Shown: one piece after another, positions 44,450 to 53,820 of the stretch
Layout: each line of letters begins with the position of its first letter
Position numbering within the stretch: position 1 is the first letter of the stretch
Assembly: GCF_950101795.1 (NCBI RefSeq)
Contig: NZ_CATNLZ010000009.1
Span: 49,579 to 113,578 of the forward strand
Length of the DNA stretch: 64,000 nt
DNA from: Nocardioides sp. T2.26MG-1
GTDB lineage: Bacteria; Actinomycetota; Actinomycetes; Propionibacteriales; Nocardioidaceae
Direction of reading: 5' to 3'
Notes under the pieces: model-generated
What the model saw: only the letters and a program-made list of their open reading frames with translations
Told to the model about the DNA's origin: nothing
Database searches by the model: none
Position numbers and translations under genes: made by a program

Positions 44450-47400
44450 TCAGTGGAAGTCGCGGGAGCGGTGGCGGGCGCGGAGGGCCTGGCCGGCCTC
44501 GGGATAGACGTCCTCGATCGGGGCGAGCCGGTCCGCGACCAGGTTGGTCACGCCGTCCTGGCGCTCGAGGATGCCGCGGATCACCATGCCGGCGGCACTG
44601 GAGGCGGTGGCGCGGTAGCGGCGCCACACCCCGACCGTGCAGACCACGTTGAGCATGCCGGTCTCGTCCTCGAGGTTGAGGAACGTGACCCCGCCGGCGG
44701 TGCCCGGCCGCTGACGGTGGGTGACCAGCCCGGCGACGTGGACCCGGCGGTTCGGCTCGCCGGCAAAGCAGTCGGCCACCGACCTGATCCCTCCGGTGCG
44801 CAGCAGGTCGCGCAGGTGCTCGAACGGGTGCCCGCCAGGCGTGATCCCGGTGGCCCAGAGGTCCGCCATGGTGACCTCGACGTCCGCCATCTCGGGCAGC
44901 ATCGGCGCCGGGCCGGCGACCCGGATGCCCTCGAGGTGCTCCTCGCTCTCGGTCCAGCCGGCGTTCCACAGCGCCTGGCGCCGGGTGAGGCCGGTCCCCT
45001 CGAACACCCCGGCGGTGGCCAGCGCCTCCAGCTGCCGCGCGTCCAGCCCGGCCCGCCGGGACAGGTCGACCTGGTCGGCGAACGGCCGCTCCGCGCGCGC
45101 GGCGACGATCCGCCCGGCCACCTCGGAGCTGATGCCGTGCACCGCGTCCAGCCCGAGTCGTACGGCGTAGCGCGCGTCCCGCCGGTGTGCCGGGGTCGGG
45201 TCGGGGGTGCCGTCGACCCACTCGACCCGTTCGGGGTGGTCGGCCAGGCACGCGTCGAGCCCACCCGGCCCACCGGCGTCCCCCGAGAGCTCGAGGTCGG
45301 CGGTCGCCGCGGAGCGCGCCAGGTCGGGGCGCAGCACCTCGACGCCGTGCCGGCGGGCGTCGTGGACCAGCGACTGCGGGGAGTAGAACCCCATCGGCTG
45401 GGCACGCAGCAGCGCCGCGAGGAACGCCCCGGGGTAGTGCAGCTTGCACCACGAGCTGGCGTAGACGAGCTTGGCGAACGACAGCGCGTGGCTCTCGGCG
45501 AAGCCGAAGTTCGCGAACGACAGGATCTTCAGGTAGATCGCGTCGGCCTCCTCGCCGACCAGTCCCTTGCGGGCCATGCCGGCGTAGAGCTTGTCCTTGA
45601 TGCTCTCGATCCGCTCGATGCCGCGCTTGGAGCCCATCGCCCGGCGCAGCAGGTCGGCCTCGTCGCGGGTGCAGTCGCCGAGCACCCGCGCCATGTCCAT
45701 CAGCTGCTCCTGGAACAGCGGCACCCCCTTGGTGCGCTCGAGCACCGGCACCAGCGACGGGTGGGCGTAGTCGACCTCCTCACGGCCGGTGGCGCGGCGG
45801 ATGTAGGGGTGCACCGCACCGCCCTGGATCGGGCCGGGCCGGATCAGCGCGATCTCGATCGCCAGGTCGTAGAACTCCCGGGGCCGCAGCCGCGGCAGCG
45901 TGCCGATCTGGGCGCGGCTCTCGACCTGGAAGACGCCGACCGAGTCGGCCCGGCAGAGCATGTCGTAGACCGCCGGCTCCTCCTTGGGGATCGTGCTCAG
46001 CTCCCAGTGCTCGCCGAGGTGCTGCTCGACGATCCGCATCATGTGGTCGAGCGCGCTGAGCATCCCCAGCCCGAGCAGGTCGAACTTCACCAGCCCCATG
46101 AACTCGCAGCCGTCCTTGTCCCACTGCAGCACGGTCCGCTTGTCCATCCGGGCCCGCTCGATCGGCACCACCTCGCCGATCGGCCGCTCGGTGAGCACCA
46201 TCCCGCCGGAGTGGATGCCGAGGTGCCGCGGGGCGCCGAGGAAGCCGTTGGCGAGCTCGACGACGGCGGCCGGTACGTCGTGCTCGCCGCCGTCACGCGA
46301 CGCCACGGTCGTCCACGACGTGACCTGCTTTGACCAGGCGTCCTGCTGGCCCGGCGAGTGCCCGAGCGCCTTGGCCGCGTCGCGGACCGCCATCTTGGGG
46401 CGGTAGCCGACGACGTTGGCGACCTGCGCGGCGTTGTGCCGGCCGTAGCGGTCGTAGACCCACTGGATCACCTCCTCGCGCCGGTCGGAGTCGAAGTCGA
46501 CGTCGATGTCGGGCTCCTCGTCGCGATGCTGGGAGATGAAACGCTCGAATGGCAGCCGGTAGAAGACCGGGTCGATCGCGGTGATGCCGAGCGCGTAGCA
46601 GACCGCCGAGCTCGCGGCCGAGCCGCGACCCTGGCAGAGGATCCCCTGCGAGCGGGCGAACGCCACGATGTCGTGGACGATCACGAAGTAGCCGGCGAAG
46701 TCCTTCTCCTCGATGACCGTCAGCTCGTGCTCGACGGTCTGGCGAGCCTGCTCCTCGAGCGGCCCGCCGGCGTAGCGCAGGGCGAACCCCTGCTCGGTCA
46801 GCTCGCGCAGCCAGCTGGCGGGCGTGTGCCCGGCGGGGATGCCGTCCTTGGGTAGCCGCGGGGTGGCCTTCTGCAGGTCGAAGGCGATCTCGTCGGCGAT
46901 CTCGACGCTGCGCGCGACGGCGCCCGGATAGCGCGCGAACCGGCGCGCCATCTCCTCCCCCGACCGCAGGCAGGCCATCCCGGACGCCGGCAGCCAGCCG
47001 TCCATCTCGGCGAGGCTGCGCCGGGCGCGCACCGCCGCCATCGCGTCGGCGAGGCGGTGCTGCTCGGGGCGCGCGTGGTGGACGTTGTTGGTCGCGACCA
47101 CCGGCAGTCCGTGGTCGGCGGCCAGCCGCGCGAGCAGGTCGTTGTGGGCGGAGTCGGTGGGGAAACCGTGGTCGGTGAGCTCCACCACGACGTGCTCGTG
47201 GCCGAACAGCGCGGTCAGCCGGTCGAGCTCGGCCGCGGCCGCGGCCGGACCACGCTCCAGCAAAGCGCGGCGTACGGCGCCCTTGCGGCAGCCGGTCAGC
47301 ACCAGCCAGTGTCCGCGTCCGCGCTCGGCGAGCTCGGCCATGTCGTAGACCGGGCGGCCCTTCTCGTCCCCGCGCAGCTGGGCGTCGGTGATCGCAGCGG

Positions 47401-47857
47401 CCAGCCGGTGGTAGCCCTCCACGCCGCGGGCCAGCACCAGCAGGTGGCTGCCCTCGGGGTCGGCGACGCCGTTCTGCGGCTTGGTCAGGCCCAGGGAGAG
47501 CTCGGCGCCGTAGATCGTCTGCAGCCCCGCGGCCGCGTGCAGCTGGGCGGTCTCGGCGAACAGTGGCGCGCCGTAGAACCCGTCGTGGTCGGTGATCGCC
47601 AGCCCGTGCAGGCCGAGCCGGATCGCTTCGAGCACCAGGTGGTCGGGCCCGCTGGCCCCGTCGAGGAAGCTGAAGTTGGAGTGCGCGTGCAGCTCGGCGT
47701 ACGGCGTCACCGGGCCGGCCGGCCGCTCCACGTCGACACGGGTGCGCTTGCGCTTGCGGGTCGAGATCGGCGCCTCGGGGTCCTGGGGCGTGTTGACCCG
47801 CCCGGAGAGCCGCTTCTCCAGCTCGCCCCAGGAGATCGGGGGGTTGCTCCAGCCCAT
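44450..47857 (-). CDS. dnaE2: Error-prone DNA polymerase III alpha subunit DnaE2
   Basis: A 1135-residue C-family DNA polymerase for SOS mutagenic translesion synthesis with ImuA' and ImuB. The PHP domain has ELHAHSNFSFLDG (near residue 55) and ITDHDGFYG. The catalytic Asp triad lies around DIDVDFDSDRREEV (about 450). A helix-hairpin-helix and an OB fold follow (VAGLVTHRQRPGTAGGVTFLN). No C-terminal clamp/tau extension of the replicative DnaE1 is present. ATG 47857 begins the DnaE2-type MGWSNPPISWGELEKRL. It lies 21 bp after imuB, and the run is under the SOS box at 50144. Confidence 0.95.
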   Translation of the reverse strand: MGWSNPPISWGELEKRLSGRVNTPQDPEAPISTRKRKRTRVDVERPAGPVTPYAELHAHSNFSFLDGASGPDHLVLEAIRLGLHGLAITDHDGFYGAPLFAETAQLHAAAGLQTIYGAELSLGLTKPQNGVADPEGSHLLVLARGVEGYHRLAAAITDAQLRGDEKGRPVYDMAELAERGRGHWLVLTGCRKGAVRRALLERGPAAAAAELDRLTALFGHEHVVVELTDHGFPTDSAHNDLLARLAADHGLPVVATNNVHHARPEQHRLADAMAAVRARRSLAEMDGWLPASGMACLRSGEEMARRFARYPGAVARSVEIADEIAFDLQKATPRLPKDGIPAGHTPASWLRELTEQGFALRYAGGPLEEQARQTVEHELTVIEEKDFAGYFVIVHDIVAFARSQGILCQGRGSAASSAVCYALGITAIDPVFYRLPFERFISQHRDEEPDIDVDFDSDRREEVIQWVYDRYGRHNAAQVANVVGYRPKMAVRDAAKALGHSPGQQDAWSKQVTSWTTVASRDGGEHDVPAAVVELANGFLGAPRHLGIHSGGMVLTERPIGEVVPIERARMDKRTVLQWDKDGCEFMGLVKFDLLGLGMLSALDHMMRIVEQHLGEHWELSTIPKEEPAVYDMLCRADSVGVFQVESRAQIGTLPRLRPREFYDLAIEIALIRPGPIQGGAVHPYIRRATGREEVDYAHPSLVPVLERTKGVPLFQEQLMDMARVLGDCTRDEADLLRRAMGSKRGIERIESIKDKLYAGMARKGLVGEEADAIYLKILSFANFGFAESHALSFAKLVYASSWCKLHYPGAFLAALLRAQPMGFYSPQSLVHDARRHGVEVLRPDLARSAATADLELSGDAGGPGGLDACLADHPERVEWVDGTPDPTPAHRRDARYAVRLGLDAVHGISSEVAGRIVAARAERPFADQVDLSRRAGLDARQLEALATAGVFEGTGLTRRQALWNAGWTESEEHLEGIRVAGPAPMLPEMADVEVTMADLWATGITPGGHPFEHLRDLLRTGGIRSVADCFAGEPNRRVHVAGLVTHRQRPGTAGGVTFLNLEDETGMLNVVCTVGVWRRYRATASSAAGMVIRGILERQDGVTNLVADRLAPIEDVYPEAGQALRARHRSRDFH

Positions 47858-47878
47858 CAGCGGGCCCCGCTCGCGACG

Positions 47879-49432
47879 TCAGTCATAGACGGCCTCGGTC
47901 CACCACACGCCCTCGTCGCAGGTCAGCAGCCAGGCGCGGCCGTCGACGCCGACGACCTGGAAGCGGGCGACTCGGCGGGGCCGCTCCTCCCACCACAGCT
48001 CCTCGACCGGCCACGGGCCGGCCCAGGCGGCGACCGGCTGCCACCCGGAGCCGGGGTCGGAGCGGAACCGCTCCGGCGCACAGGTGACCGCGCCCCGCTC
48101 GTCGACGGCGACCGGGCGACCGGCGGCCCCGATGACCTCGGCGGACCACGGGGTCGACAGCACCCGCGACGGCGCGGGCGGCGGGATGCTCCCCGGCCAG
48201 GGGGGACCCACCGGACGCAGCCCCGCCGGCCGCTCCCCCCACGGCACCAGCGCCTGGCGAGCGGCGGGACTCCGACCGCCCTGGAGCACCGGGCGCACCA
48301 CGGCCTCGTGGCCGAGCATCCCCTGCACCCGGGCGATGCCACGCTCGACGCGCTCGTCGGTGTTGCCCCACAGCGCGTCGGCGTGCACGGCGTCGGGCAC
48401 CACGGTCACCGGCTCGAGAACCACCCGGTCGACCGGCGCGCGCACCTCGCCCGCCCGGCTCGGCCCATTTCTCATGGCACCTTGGAGCTGCCAGTGCAGC
48501 CGGTCGACCAGGTCGGCGGCGCTGAACCACCGCGGATGGAGCCAGACCCGCGAGCTGGCCGGCTCGGTCTGCCCCTCGCACCGGGCCGCGATCCGCACCT
48601 CGGTGCACACCAGCTGCTGGCGGGCGAGCCCGGCCACGAACCGGTCGGCGGTCTGCCGGACGCTGAAGCTGATCGTCTCGGCGGAGTCGAGCGGCGGCTC
48701 GAAGTCGACGTGGCAGGCGAGCTCGGGCGGCGGGGTGCGGGTCGCGAGCAGCACCCCGCCGTCGCCGCCGACCACGCGGTGCACCCACGCCACCTGCGCA
48801 CCGAACCGGTCGCGGACGTCGCTCGCGCGCAGGTCGGCCAGGTCCGCGAGCGTGCGCAGCCCGAGGCGGCGCATCAGGCTCACCGCGTCGCGGCCGTCGG
48901 GGAGGTCCTCGATCGCCTCGACGGGCAGCCCGCGCAGGAACGGCACCGACTCCCCCGGCTCGATGACGTGGCAGTCCTGGGGCTCGGCCCGCCGGGCGGC
49001 CTGCTCGGCGGTGAACAGCTCGTCGGCGACCCCGATCCGGCAGTCCCACACCCCGAGGCCGACCAGCCGCTCGGCGAGCAGTGCCGCGGCGGCCGGCTCC
49101 CCGCCGTAGAACCGGCCCGGCGCCCGCAGCGCCAGCAGCCCGGGCCGCAGCGGGGCGACCCCGGGGCGGAGCTCCTCGACCGCGGCCAGCACCGGCTCGA
49201 ACGCCCGGGTGTCGCGGTCGGGGACCGCGGCGCAGACCTTGAGCTCGGGGCAGCGCGACTGCGCGTCGCGGCGGCGCATCCCGCGGCGTACGCCGAAGGC
49301 CCGGGCGCCGGCGTTGCACGCCTGCACGATGTTGGCGGAGAACACCGCCGCCGGCAGGTGGGTCGGCAGCCCCTCGTCGGCCAGCGCGGCGACCACCGGC
49401 CAGTCCGGGCACCACACGACCATCACGCGCAT
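47879..49432 (-). CDS. imuB: ImuB, catalytically inactive Y-family polymerase-like protein
   Basis: A 517-residue Y-family DNA-polymerase homologue. The N-terminus reads MRVMVVWCPDWPVVAALAD, without the D-L-D acidic triad of active Y-family enzymes, as expected for ImuB, which only bridges. The palm and finger part has RRGMRRRDAQSRCPEL. In the C-terminal part QALVPWG (about residue 392) resembles the beta-clamp-binding motif. ImuB tethers DnaE2 and ImuA' to the clamp. Its ATG is three bases after the imuA' stop, and dnaE2 follows. Confidence 0.92.
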   Translation of the reverse strand: MRVMVVWCPDWPVVAALADEGLPTHLPAAVFSANIVQACNAGARAFGVRRGMRRRDAQSRCPELKVCAAVPDRDTRAFEPVLAAVEELRPGVAPLRPGLLALRAPGRFYGGEPAAAALLAERLVGLGVWDCRIGVADELFTAEQAARRAEPQDCHVIEPGESVPFLRGLPVEAIEDLPDGRDAVSLMRRLGLRTLADLADLRASDVRDRFGAQVAWVHRVVGGDGGVLLATRTPPPELACHVDFEPPLDSAETISFSVRQTADRFVAGLARQQLVCTEVRIAARCEGQTEPASSRVWLHPRWFSAADLVDRLHWQLQGAMRNGPSRAGEVRAPVDRVVLEPVTVVPDAVHADALWGNTDERVERGIARVQGMLGHEAVVRPVLQGGRSPAARQALVPWGERPAGLRPVGPPWPGSIPPPAPSRVLSTPWSAEVIGAAGRPVAVDERGAVTCAPERFRSDPGSGWQPVAAWAGPWPVEELWWEERPRRVARFQVVGVDGRAWLLTCDEGVWWTEAVYD

Positions 49433-49435
49433 GCC

Positions 49436-50134
49436 CTAGCTCGCCTCCTCCACGACGCGCGCGGGAGCGACCGCCGGCTCGGCCCGGCAGTAGGTCTGGT
49501 CCTCGGCGGGGAACCACAGGGCGCCCCGGCGCGGCGGTGCGGTCCCGCGCTGTGCCTCGACCAGCAGCCGCCGCGACCGTAGGTGACCGTCGCCGCGGCC
49601 GACCCCGGTCCAGGCCGGCTCGCGGGTGGTCAGCCGTACCTCGCAGCGCGGCCAGTCACCCGGGGTCGCCTCCTGGGCGACCAGCGCGACCGAGCGCTTG
49701 CGGAGCCGGGCGGCCAGCTTGCCGGCGACCTGCTCGGGGACCCGGCCGGGCGGGCGGACCACCACCAGCGTGACGACGTCGACGAGCGCGGCGGTGACCT
49801 CGATCCACTGGTCCCCGGGCTCGGGCACCAGCACGGTGCGGTCCAGGTCGATGCCGAGCGCGCTCGCCGCCTCCGCCCCGAAGTCGCCCACCCCCACGAC
49901 CGCGCACCAGCTGCCCGTCGCGGACGGGCCGGCCATCAGCGCGAGCGCCAGGCTCGCGCTGTCGACGGCATAGCTGCTCCCGGCCCGCAGCTGGACCAGC
50001 CCGGCCAGCGCCGGGTGGGTCTCCAGCGCCCGCCCGGGCACCCCGTCGTGCATGCGCGCCATCCGGCTGCGCAGCTGCGCGATCGTGTCAGCGGCGGTGT
50101 CCGCCGTGCTCGCGGTGCTGGTCGGGGTGCCCAC
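49436..50134 (-). CDS. imuA': ImuA' (RecA-like mutasome subunit)
   Basis: A 232-residue RecA-fold protein with the mutasome function, first gene of imuA'-imuB-dnaE2. The middle part (WCAVVGVGDFGAEAASALGIDL) resembles a RecA core, but there is no Walker A lysine motif, so ATP binding is doubtful. The hydrophobic strand VVTLVVVRPPGRVPEQVAGKLAARL follows the fold. GTG 50134 lies five bases after a GATGAT -10 whose -35 is TTGACT, with the SOS box in the spacer. Confidence 0.88.
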   Translation of the reverse strand: MGTPTSTASTADTAADTIAQLRSRMARMHDGVPGRALETHPALAGLVQLRAGSSYAVDSASLALALMAGPSATGSWCAVVGVGDFGAEAASALGIDLDRTVLVPEPGDQWIEVTAALVDVVTLVVVRPPGRVPEQVAGKLAARLRKRSVALVAQEATPGDWPRCEVRLTTREPAWTGVGRGDGHLRSRRLLVEAQRGTAPPRRGALWFPAEDQTYCRAEPAVAPARVVEEAS

Positions 50135-50143
50135 ACCCCATCA

Positions 50144-50159
50144 TCGAACATGTGTTCGA
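50144..50159 (-). promoter_or_regulatory. LexA (SOS) box of the imuA'-imuB-dnaE2 operon
   Basis: TCGAACATGTGTTCGA: a 16-bp near-palindrome matching the actinobacterial SOS box CGAAC-N4-GTTCG exactly. TTGACT (minus strand, 50163-50168) and GATGAT (50140-50145), 17 bp apart, flank it, so LexA would cover the spacer and block the promoter. Confidence 0.95.
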
Positions 50160-50181
50160 GCGAGTCAATCGGCGGGTTTGC

Positions 50182-50209
50182 GGGTTTCGGCTGCCAACAG
50201 CCGAAACCC
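50182..50209 (-). terminator. Hairpin downstream of the acyl-CoA synthetase gene
   Basis: GGGTTTCGGCTG and CAGCCGAAACCC form a 12-bp perfect stem with a CCAA loop, 21 bp beyond the synthetase stop. There is no long T-run after it. It separates that gene from the SOS operon promoter. Confidence 0.8.
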
Positions 50210-50230
50210 TCACGACACCCACCCGCAGCG

Positions 50231-52072
50231 TCAGCCGCCGTACAGCGAGTCGATGAGCTCCTTGTTGTTCTTCTCCACGATGTTGCGCTTGACCTTCATC
50301 GAGGGGGTCAGCTCGCCGGACTCGATGGTGAGGTCGTGGTCGAGCAGCTGCCACTTCTTGATGGTCTCCCAGCGGTTGAGGCGGGAGTTGAGCTCGTCGA
50401 CGTACTCCCCGACCATCTTGTGCACCGCGTCGGAGCTGACGATCTCGGTGTACGACGCGCCCACCATGCCGTTCTCCTCCGCCCAGCCGGCCATCGCGTC
50501 GGGGTCGAGGGTGATCAGCGCGACCACGTAGTTGCGCTCGTTGCCGAACACCAGGAACTGGCTCGCGTAGGGGCAGACCGCCTTGAACTTCGACTCGATC
50601 GCGGACGGCGCGACGTACTTGCCGCCGGAGGTCTTGAACAGGTCCTTGATCCGGCCGGTGATCGTGAGGAAGCCGTCGGCGTCGAGGCTGCCCTTGTCGC
50701 CGGTGTGCAGCCAGCCGTCCTCGGTGAGCGTCGCCGCGGTCTCCTCGGGGAGGTTGTGGTAGCCGGCCATGATGTGCGGGCCGCGCAGCATGACCTCGTC
50801 GTTCTCCCCGATCTTGACCTCGGCGCCCGGCAGCGCGGGACCGACGGTGCCGATCTTGTAGCTGGCCGGGTGGTTGACCGTGGCGCCGGCGGCGTTCTCG
50901 GTCATGCCGTAGCCCTCGAGGATGAGGATGCCGGCGGCGTGGAACCACTCGGCGATCTCGGCGTTGAGCGCCGCGGAGCCCGAGATGAAGAACCGGACCC
51001 GGCCACCGAAGCGCTCGCGGACCTTGCTGAACACCAGCTTGTCGAACAGCCCGTGCTGGAGCTTGAGCGGCAGCGGGACCGACTTGCCCTCGCGCTTGAG
51101 CCGGTCGACCTTGAGCCCGACGTCGAAGGCCTTCTTGAAGATCTTCTCCTTGACCCCGCCCTCGGCGGCCTGCATGGTGACGATCCGGCCGTGCGCCTTC
51201 TCGAAGATGCGGGGCGCGGCGCCCATGAACGTCGGCTTCACGACGCCGAGGTTGTCGACGATCCTCTCGACCCGGCCGTCGATCGCGGTGGCGAACCCGC
51301 ACGCGAGCTGCGCCGAGAGCAGCACCTTGCCGAACGAGTGCGCCATCGGCAGCCACAGGAACTGCAGGTCGTCCTCGTGGAGGATGTCCTGCACCTGGAT
51401 CGCGGTGCCCTCGTAGACCCACGCCTTGTGCAGCAGCCGGACGCCCTTGGGCCGGCCGGTGGTGCCGGACGTGTAGATCAGGGTCGCGAGCTGGTCGGGC
51501 GCGATCGCGCGGGCGGTCTCCTCGACGATCCCCGGGTGCTCGGCGAGGTAGTCCTCGCCCAGCTTGGCCAGGTCGTCGAGCCCGATGATCCAGTCGCCGT
51601 CGGTCGTGCCGTCGAAGGTGACGATCTTGGCCAGGTGCGGCAGCTCGTTGCGGTGCTCCTTGAGCTTGGCGATCTGCTCGTCGTCCTCGGCGAAGACGAC
51701 GCGGCACTCGGAGTCGCTGAGGATGTACGCCGTGTCCTCGGCGTTGGTCGACGGGTAGACCGTGGTCGTGGCGCCGCCGGCGCACATCACCGCCAGGTCG
51801 GCGAGGATCCACTCGTAGCGGGTGCCGGCGGCGATGCCGACCCGCTGCTCGGACTGGATCCCGAGTGCGAGCAGGCCGGCCGCGAGCTTCTCCACCAGGT
51901 CGCCCGCCTGCCGCCAGGTGACCGACTCCCATGCCTCCCCCCGGGGGTAGCGGAACGCCTCACGCTCCGCGGAGGCGGCGACGCGGTCGAGGAACTGGAG
52001 CGCGAAGTTCTGGGTCAGGTCGTCGACGAAGCCGGCGTCGTAGTGGGGGGCGCTGCTGGCCTGGGCGGTCAT
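50231..52072 (-). CDS. Long-chain acyl-CoA synthetase (FadD15-type)
   Basis: A 613-residue adenylate-forming enzyme that activates fatty acids with ATP and CoA. The ATP/AMP-binding P-loop is LIYTSGTTGRPKG (near residue 200). Others are LEGYGMTENAAGATVNHP and GDKGSLDADGFLTITGRIKDLFKTSGGKYVAP near 475, the FadD hinge region. The N-terminal half contains WRQAGDLVEKLAAGLLALGI. Length and composition fit the FadD15 group. AGGAGTG precedes the ATG, and a TAGGTT -10-like hexamer lies at 52118-52123. Confidence 0.93.
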   Translation of the reverse strand: MTAQASSAPHYDAGFVDDLTQNFALQFLDRVAASAEREAFRYPRGEAWESVTWRQAGDLVEKLAAGLLALGIQSEQRVGIAAGTRYEWILADLAVMCAGGATTTVYPSTNAEDTAYILSDSECRVVFAEDDEQIAKLKEHRNELPHLAKIVTFDGTTDGDWIIGLDDLAKLGEDYLAEHPGIVEETARAIAPDQLATLIYTSGTTGRPKGVRLLHKAWVYEGTAIQVQDILHEDDLQFLWLPMAHSFGKVLLSAQLACGFATAIDGRVERIVDNLGVVKPTFMGAAPRIFEKAHGRIVTMQAAEGGVKEKIFKKAFDVGLKVDRLKREGKSVPLPLKLQHGLFDKLVFSKVRERFGGRVRFFISGSAALNAEIAEWFHAAGILILEGYGMTENAAGATVNHPASYKIGTVGPALPGAEVKIGENDEVMLRGPHIMAGYHNLPEETAATLTEDGWLHTGDKGSLDADGFLTITGRIKDLFKTSGGKYVAPSAIESKFKAVCPYASQFLVFGNERNYVVALITLDPDAMAGWAEENGMVGASYTEIVSSDAVHKMVGEYVDELNSRLNRWETIKKWQLLDHDLTIESGELTPSMKVKRNIVEKNNKELIDSLYGG

Positions 52073-52179
52073 GGAACACTCCTGCGGTACGGCCGAGGGA
52101 ACGGGGTTGCGGAGTAACCTAGATCACTTGTCGAACTGGCGGGTAGCAAGCCCCCCATCGTGGACTCCCCGGATGGCCG

Positions 52180-52824
52180 TCAGGCCCGCGTGGCGTGCTT
52201 CTCGACCTTCGCGCGCGCCTCGGCCACGAGGCCCTCGACCCGCAGCAGCTCGGGCAGCAGATCCGCCTCCGTGGTCAGCGCGCGGTACATGGTCGTGACC
52301 GTCACGCCGTGACCGGGCCGGTGGACCACGGCGATCTCGTCGCCGGCGCCGATCTCGCCCTCGACGAGCACCCGCAGGTAGGGCCCCGGCCGGCCGATCG
52401 CGCCGAATCGCTTCACCCAGGCCCGGTTGTCGTAGCCGCCCACCCGCATCCAGCCCTTGAAGTCGTTGCACGGGATGCGCACGCTCGCGACCTCGAACAC
52501 CGCGGACCCGATGGCCCAGCGCTCGCCCACCTCGGCCTCGTTGACGTCGATGCCGCGGGTGGTGAGGTTCTCGGCGAACATGCCGTCGCGGATCTCCCGG
52601 CCGAGCTCGTCGGCCCACCAGTCGAGGTCCTCGCGCGCGAAGACGTAGACCGCCTGGTCGACACCGCCGTGGTGCTTGACGTCGCCGACCTGGTCGCCGT
52701 CGAGGCCGAGCGTGCGCACGGCTACCCGGCCGGCGACCGGCCGCTTGTCCATGCCCGAGTGCCCGAGGTTGGCGTACGGCGCGTCGCGGTCGAGACCGAC
52801 GTTGACGGAGTGCAAGGTGGCCAC
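52180..52824 (-). CDS. MOSC domain-containing protein (YiiM-like)
   Basis: A 214-residue MOSC-fold protein as in molybdenum-cofactor sulfurase C-termini and YiiM. Family stretches are GLDGDQVGDVKHHGGVDQAVYVF, AENLTTRGIDVNEAEVGERW and the conserved Cys in VRIPCNDFKGWM. YiiM-type proteins detoxify N-hydroxylated purine analogues using molybdenum cofactor. GTG 52824 was chosen because GGGAGG lies nine bases upstream; ATG 52833 directly abuts it. No molybdenum gene is adjacent. Confidence 0.85.
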   Translation of the reverse strand: MATLHSVNVGLDRDAPYANLGHSGMDKRPVAGRVAVRTLGLDGDQVGDVKHHGGVDQAVYVFAREDLDWWADELGREIRDGMFAENLTTRGIDVNEAEVGERWAIGSAVFEVASVRIPCNDFKGWMRVGGYDNRAWVKRFGAIGRPGPYLRVLVEGEIGAGDEIAVVHRPGHGVTVTTMYRALTTEADLLPELLRVEGLVAEARAKVEKHATRA

Positions 52825-52850
52825 GGGCGCCATCCTCCCAGTCCCGAGGC

Positions 52851-53741
52851 CTATTCCTGAACCGATTTCGCGACCGTCACGCACCGGGTGGCCCAGGCGG
52901 GGTCGCCGGGCCGCCACATCGCGTTGACGACCATCCGGAACACCACCCAGTCGCGGGCGCGGTCCTCGTCGAGCCCGGCGACGTCGACCAGCGTGTGGAA
53001 CCGCAGCCGGATCCCGTCGCGCACGCTGCGGGGGGCGGCGACCAGCTCGTCCCACCGGTTCCAGAGCATGGGAGCGACCTCGTAGTGCGGGTCCCCACTG
53101 AGCGGCTTGGGGTCGATCGCCAGCCACGGCCCCCGGTCGGCGGCGAGCACGTTCGCGTAGTGCAGGTCGGTGTGCAGCAGCCGCCCGTCGGTGGCGGCGT
53201 CGGTCGCGAACGCGCGCCCGAGCGAGACGGCCTGCTCGACGAGCCGGCGCGGGACCGGCGCCTCCCGGGGCAGCGCCGCGAGCTCGTCGCTCCAGCGGGC
53301 CACGCACGACGACAGGGTCACCAGCTGGGGCGGCGCCGGCACGTGCAGCCGCCCGTACAGCGCGCCGACCACCTCGCACGCGTCGACGTCCCAGAGGTCG
53401 CCGAGGTCCTCGGGGTGCAGCCGCTCCAGCAGCAGCGCGTACCGGTGCGGGTCGGCGCGGAGCAGCTCGACGGCGCCCGCACCGTGCCAGCGCTGGAGCG
53501 CGACGTGCTCGAGCTCGGCCTCCCAGTGCGGCCAGCTCACCTTCAGCACCGCGGGACGGCCTCCGGCGGTGCGCACCGGCAGCACCAGCGCGCACTCGCC
53601 GTGCGTCGGTGCTCCGTCGGCGGTGAGCCGCCACTCGTCGAGCAGCTCTCGCGCCATCACCGGCAGCCGGTCGAGGAACGCCGTCCACTCCGGCCCGCGC
53701 GCGGCGTACGCCGAGAACGTCTCGGGGACCTGGACCCTCAC
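52851..53741 (-). CDS. APH(6)/hydroxyurea-type small-molecule phosphotransferase
   Basis: A 296-residue kinase-fold protein of the aminoglycoside/hydroxyurea antibiotic resistance kinase family. The Brenner-type motif is LLHTDLHYANVLAA (near residue 190), with a metal-binding IDPKPLSGDPHYE next. Lysine-containing strand PAVLKVSWPHWEAE binds ATP. It resembles APH(6) streptomycin kinases, but chromosomal actinobacterial members often have unknown natural substrates. TGGGAT lies six bases before GTG 53741, so transcription may be leaderless. It is divergent from the membrane protein gene at 53821. Confidence 0.85.
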   Translation of the reverse strand: MRVQVPETFSAYAARGPEWTAFLDRLPVMARELLDEWRLTADGAPTHGECALVLPVRTAGGRPAVLKVSWPHWEAELEHVALQRWHGAGAVELLRADPHRYALLLERLHPEDLGDLWDVDACEVVGALYGRLHVPAPPQLVTLSSCVARWSDELAALPREAPVPRRLVEQAVSLGRAFATDAATDGRLLHTDLHYANVLAADRGPWLAIDPKPLSGDPHYEVAPMLWNRWDELVAAPRSVRDGIRLRFHTLVDVAGLDEDRARDWVVFRMVVNAMWRPGDPAWATRCVTVAKSVQE

Positions 53742-53794
53742 TCCCCCATCCCACCAGACGGGCGATGCGGCCCGGTCCAGATCACTTGCCGACC

Positions 53795-53818
53795 TGGAAA
53801 GCATTCGATAGGTTTCCA
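53795..53818 (+). promoter_or_regulatory. Candidate operator and promoter of the membrane protein/regulator pair
   Basis: TGGAAA, twelve bases, TTTCCA: an inverted repeat (53795-53800 and 53813-53818). It overlaps a promoter with TTGCCG (53786-53791) and TAGGTT (53809-53814), 17 bp apart, six bases before the ATG at 53821. The winged-helix gene downstream may bind here. Confidence 0.5.
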
Positions 53819-53820
53819 TC

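Noticed and set aside
47793..47804. TTGACCCGCCCG inside dnaE2, the same as half of repeat P1.
   Set aside because: Only one arm is present and it is in the coding linker. No inverted partner is nearby, so a chance match or coding effect is more likely than a repeat copy.
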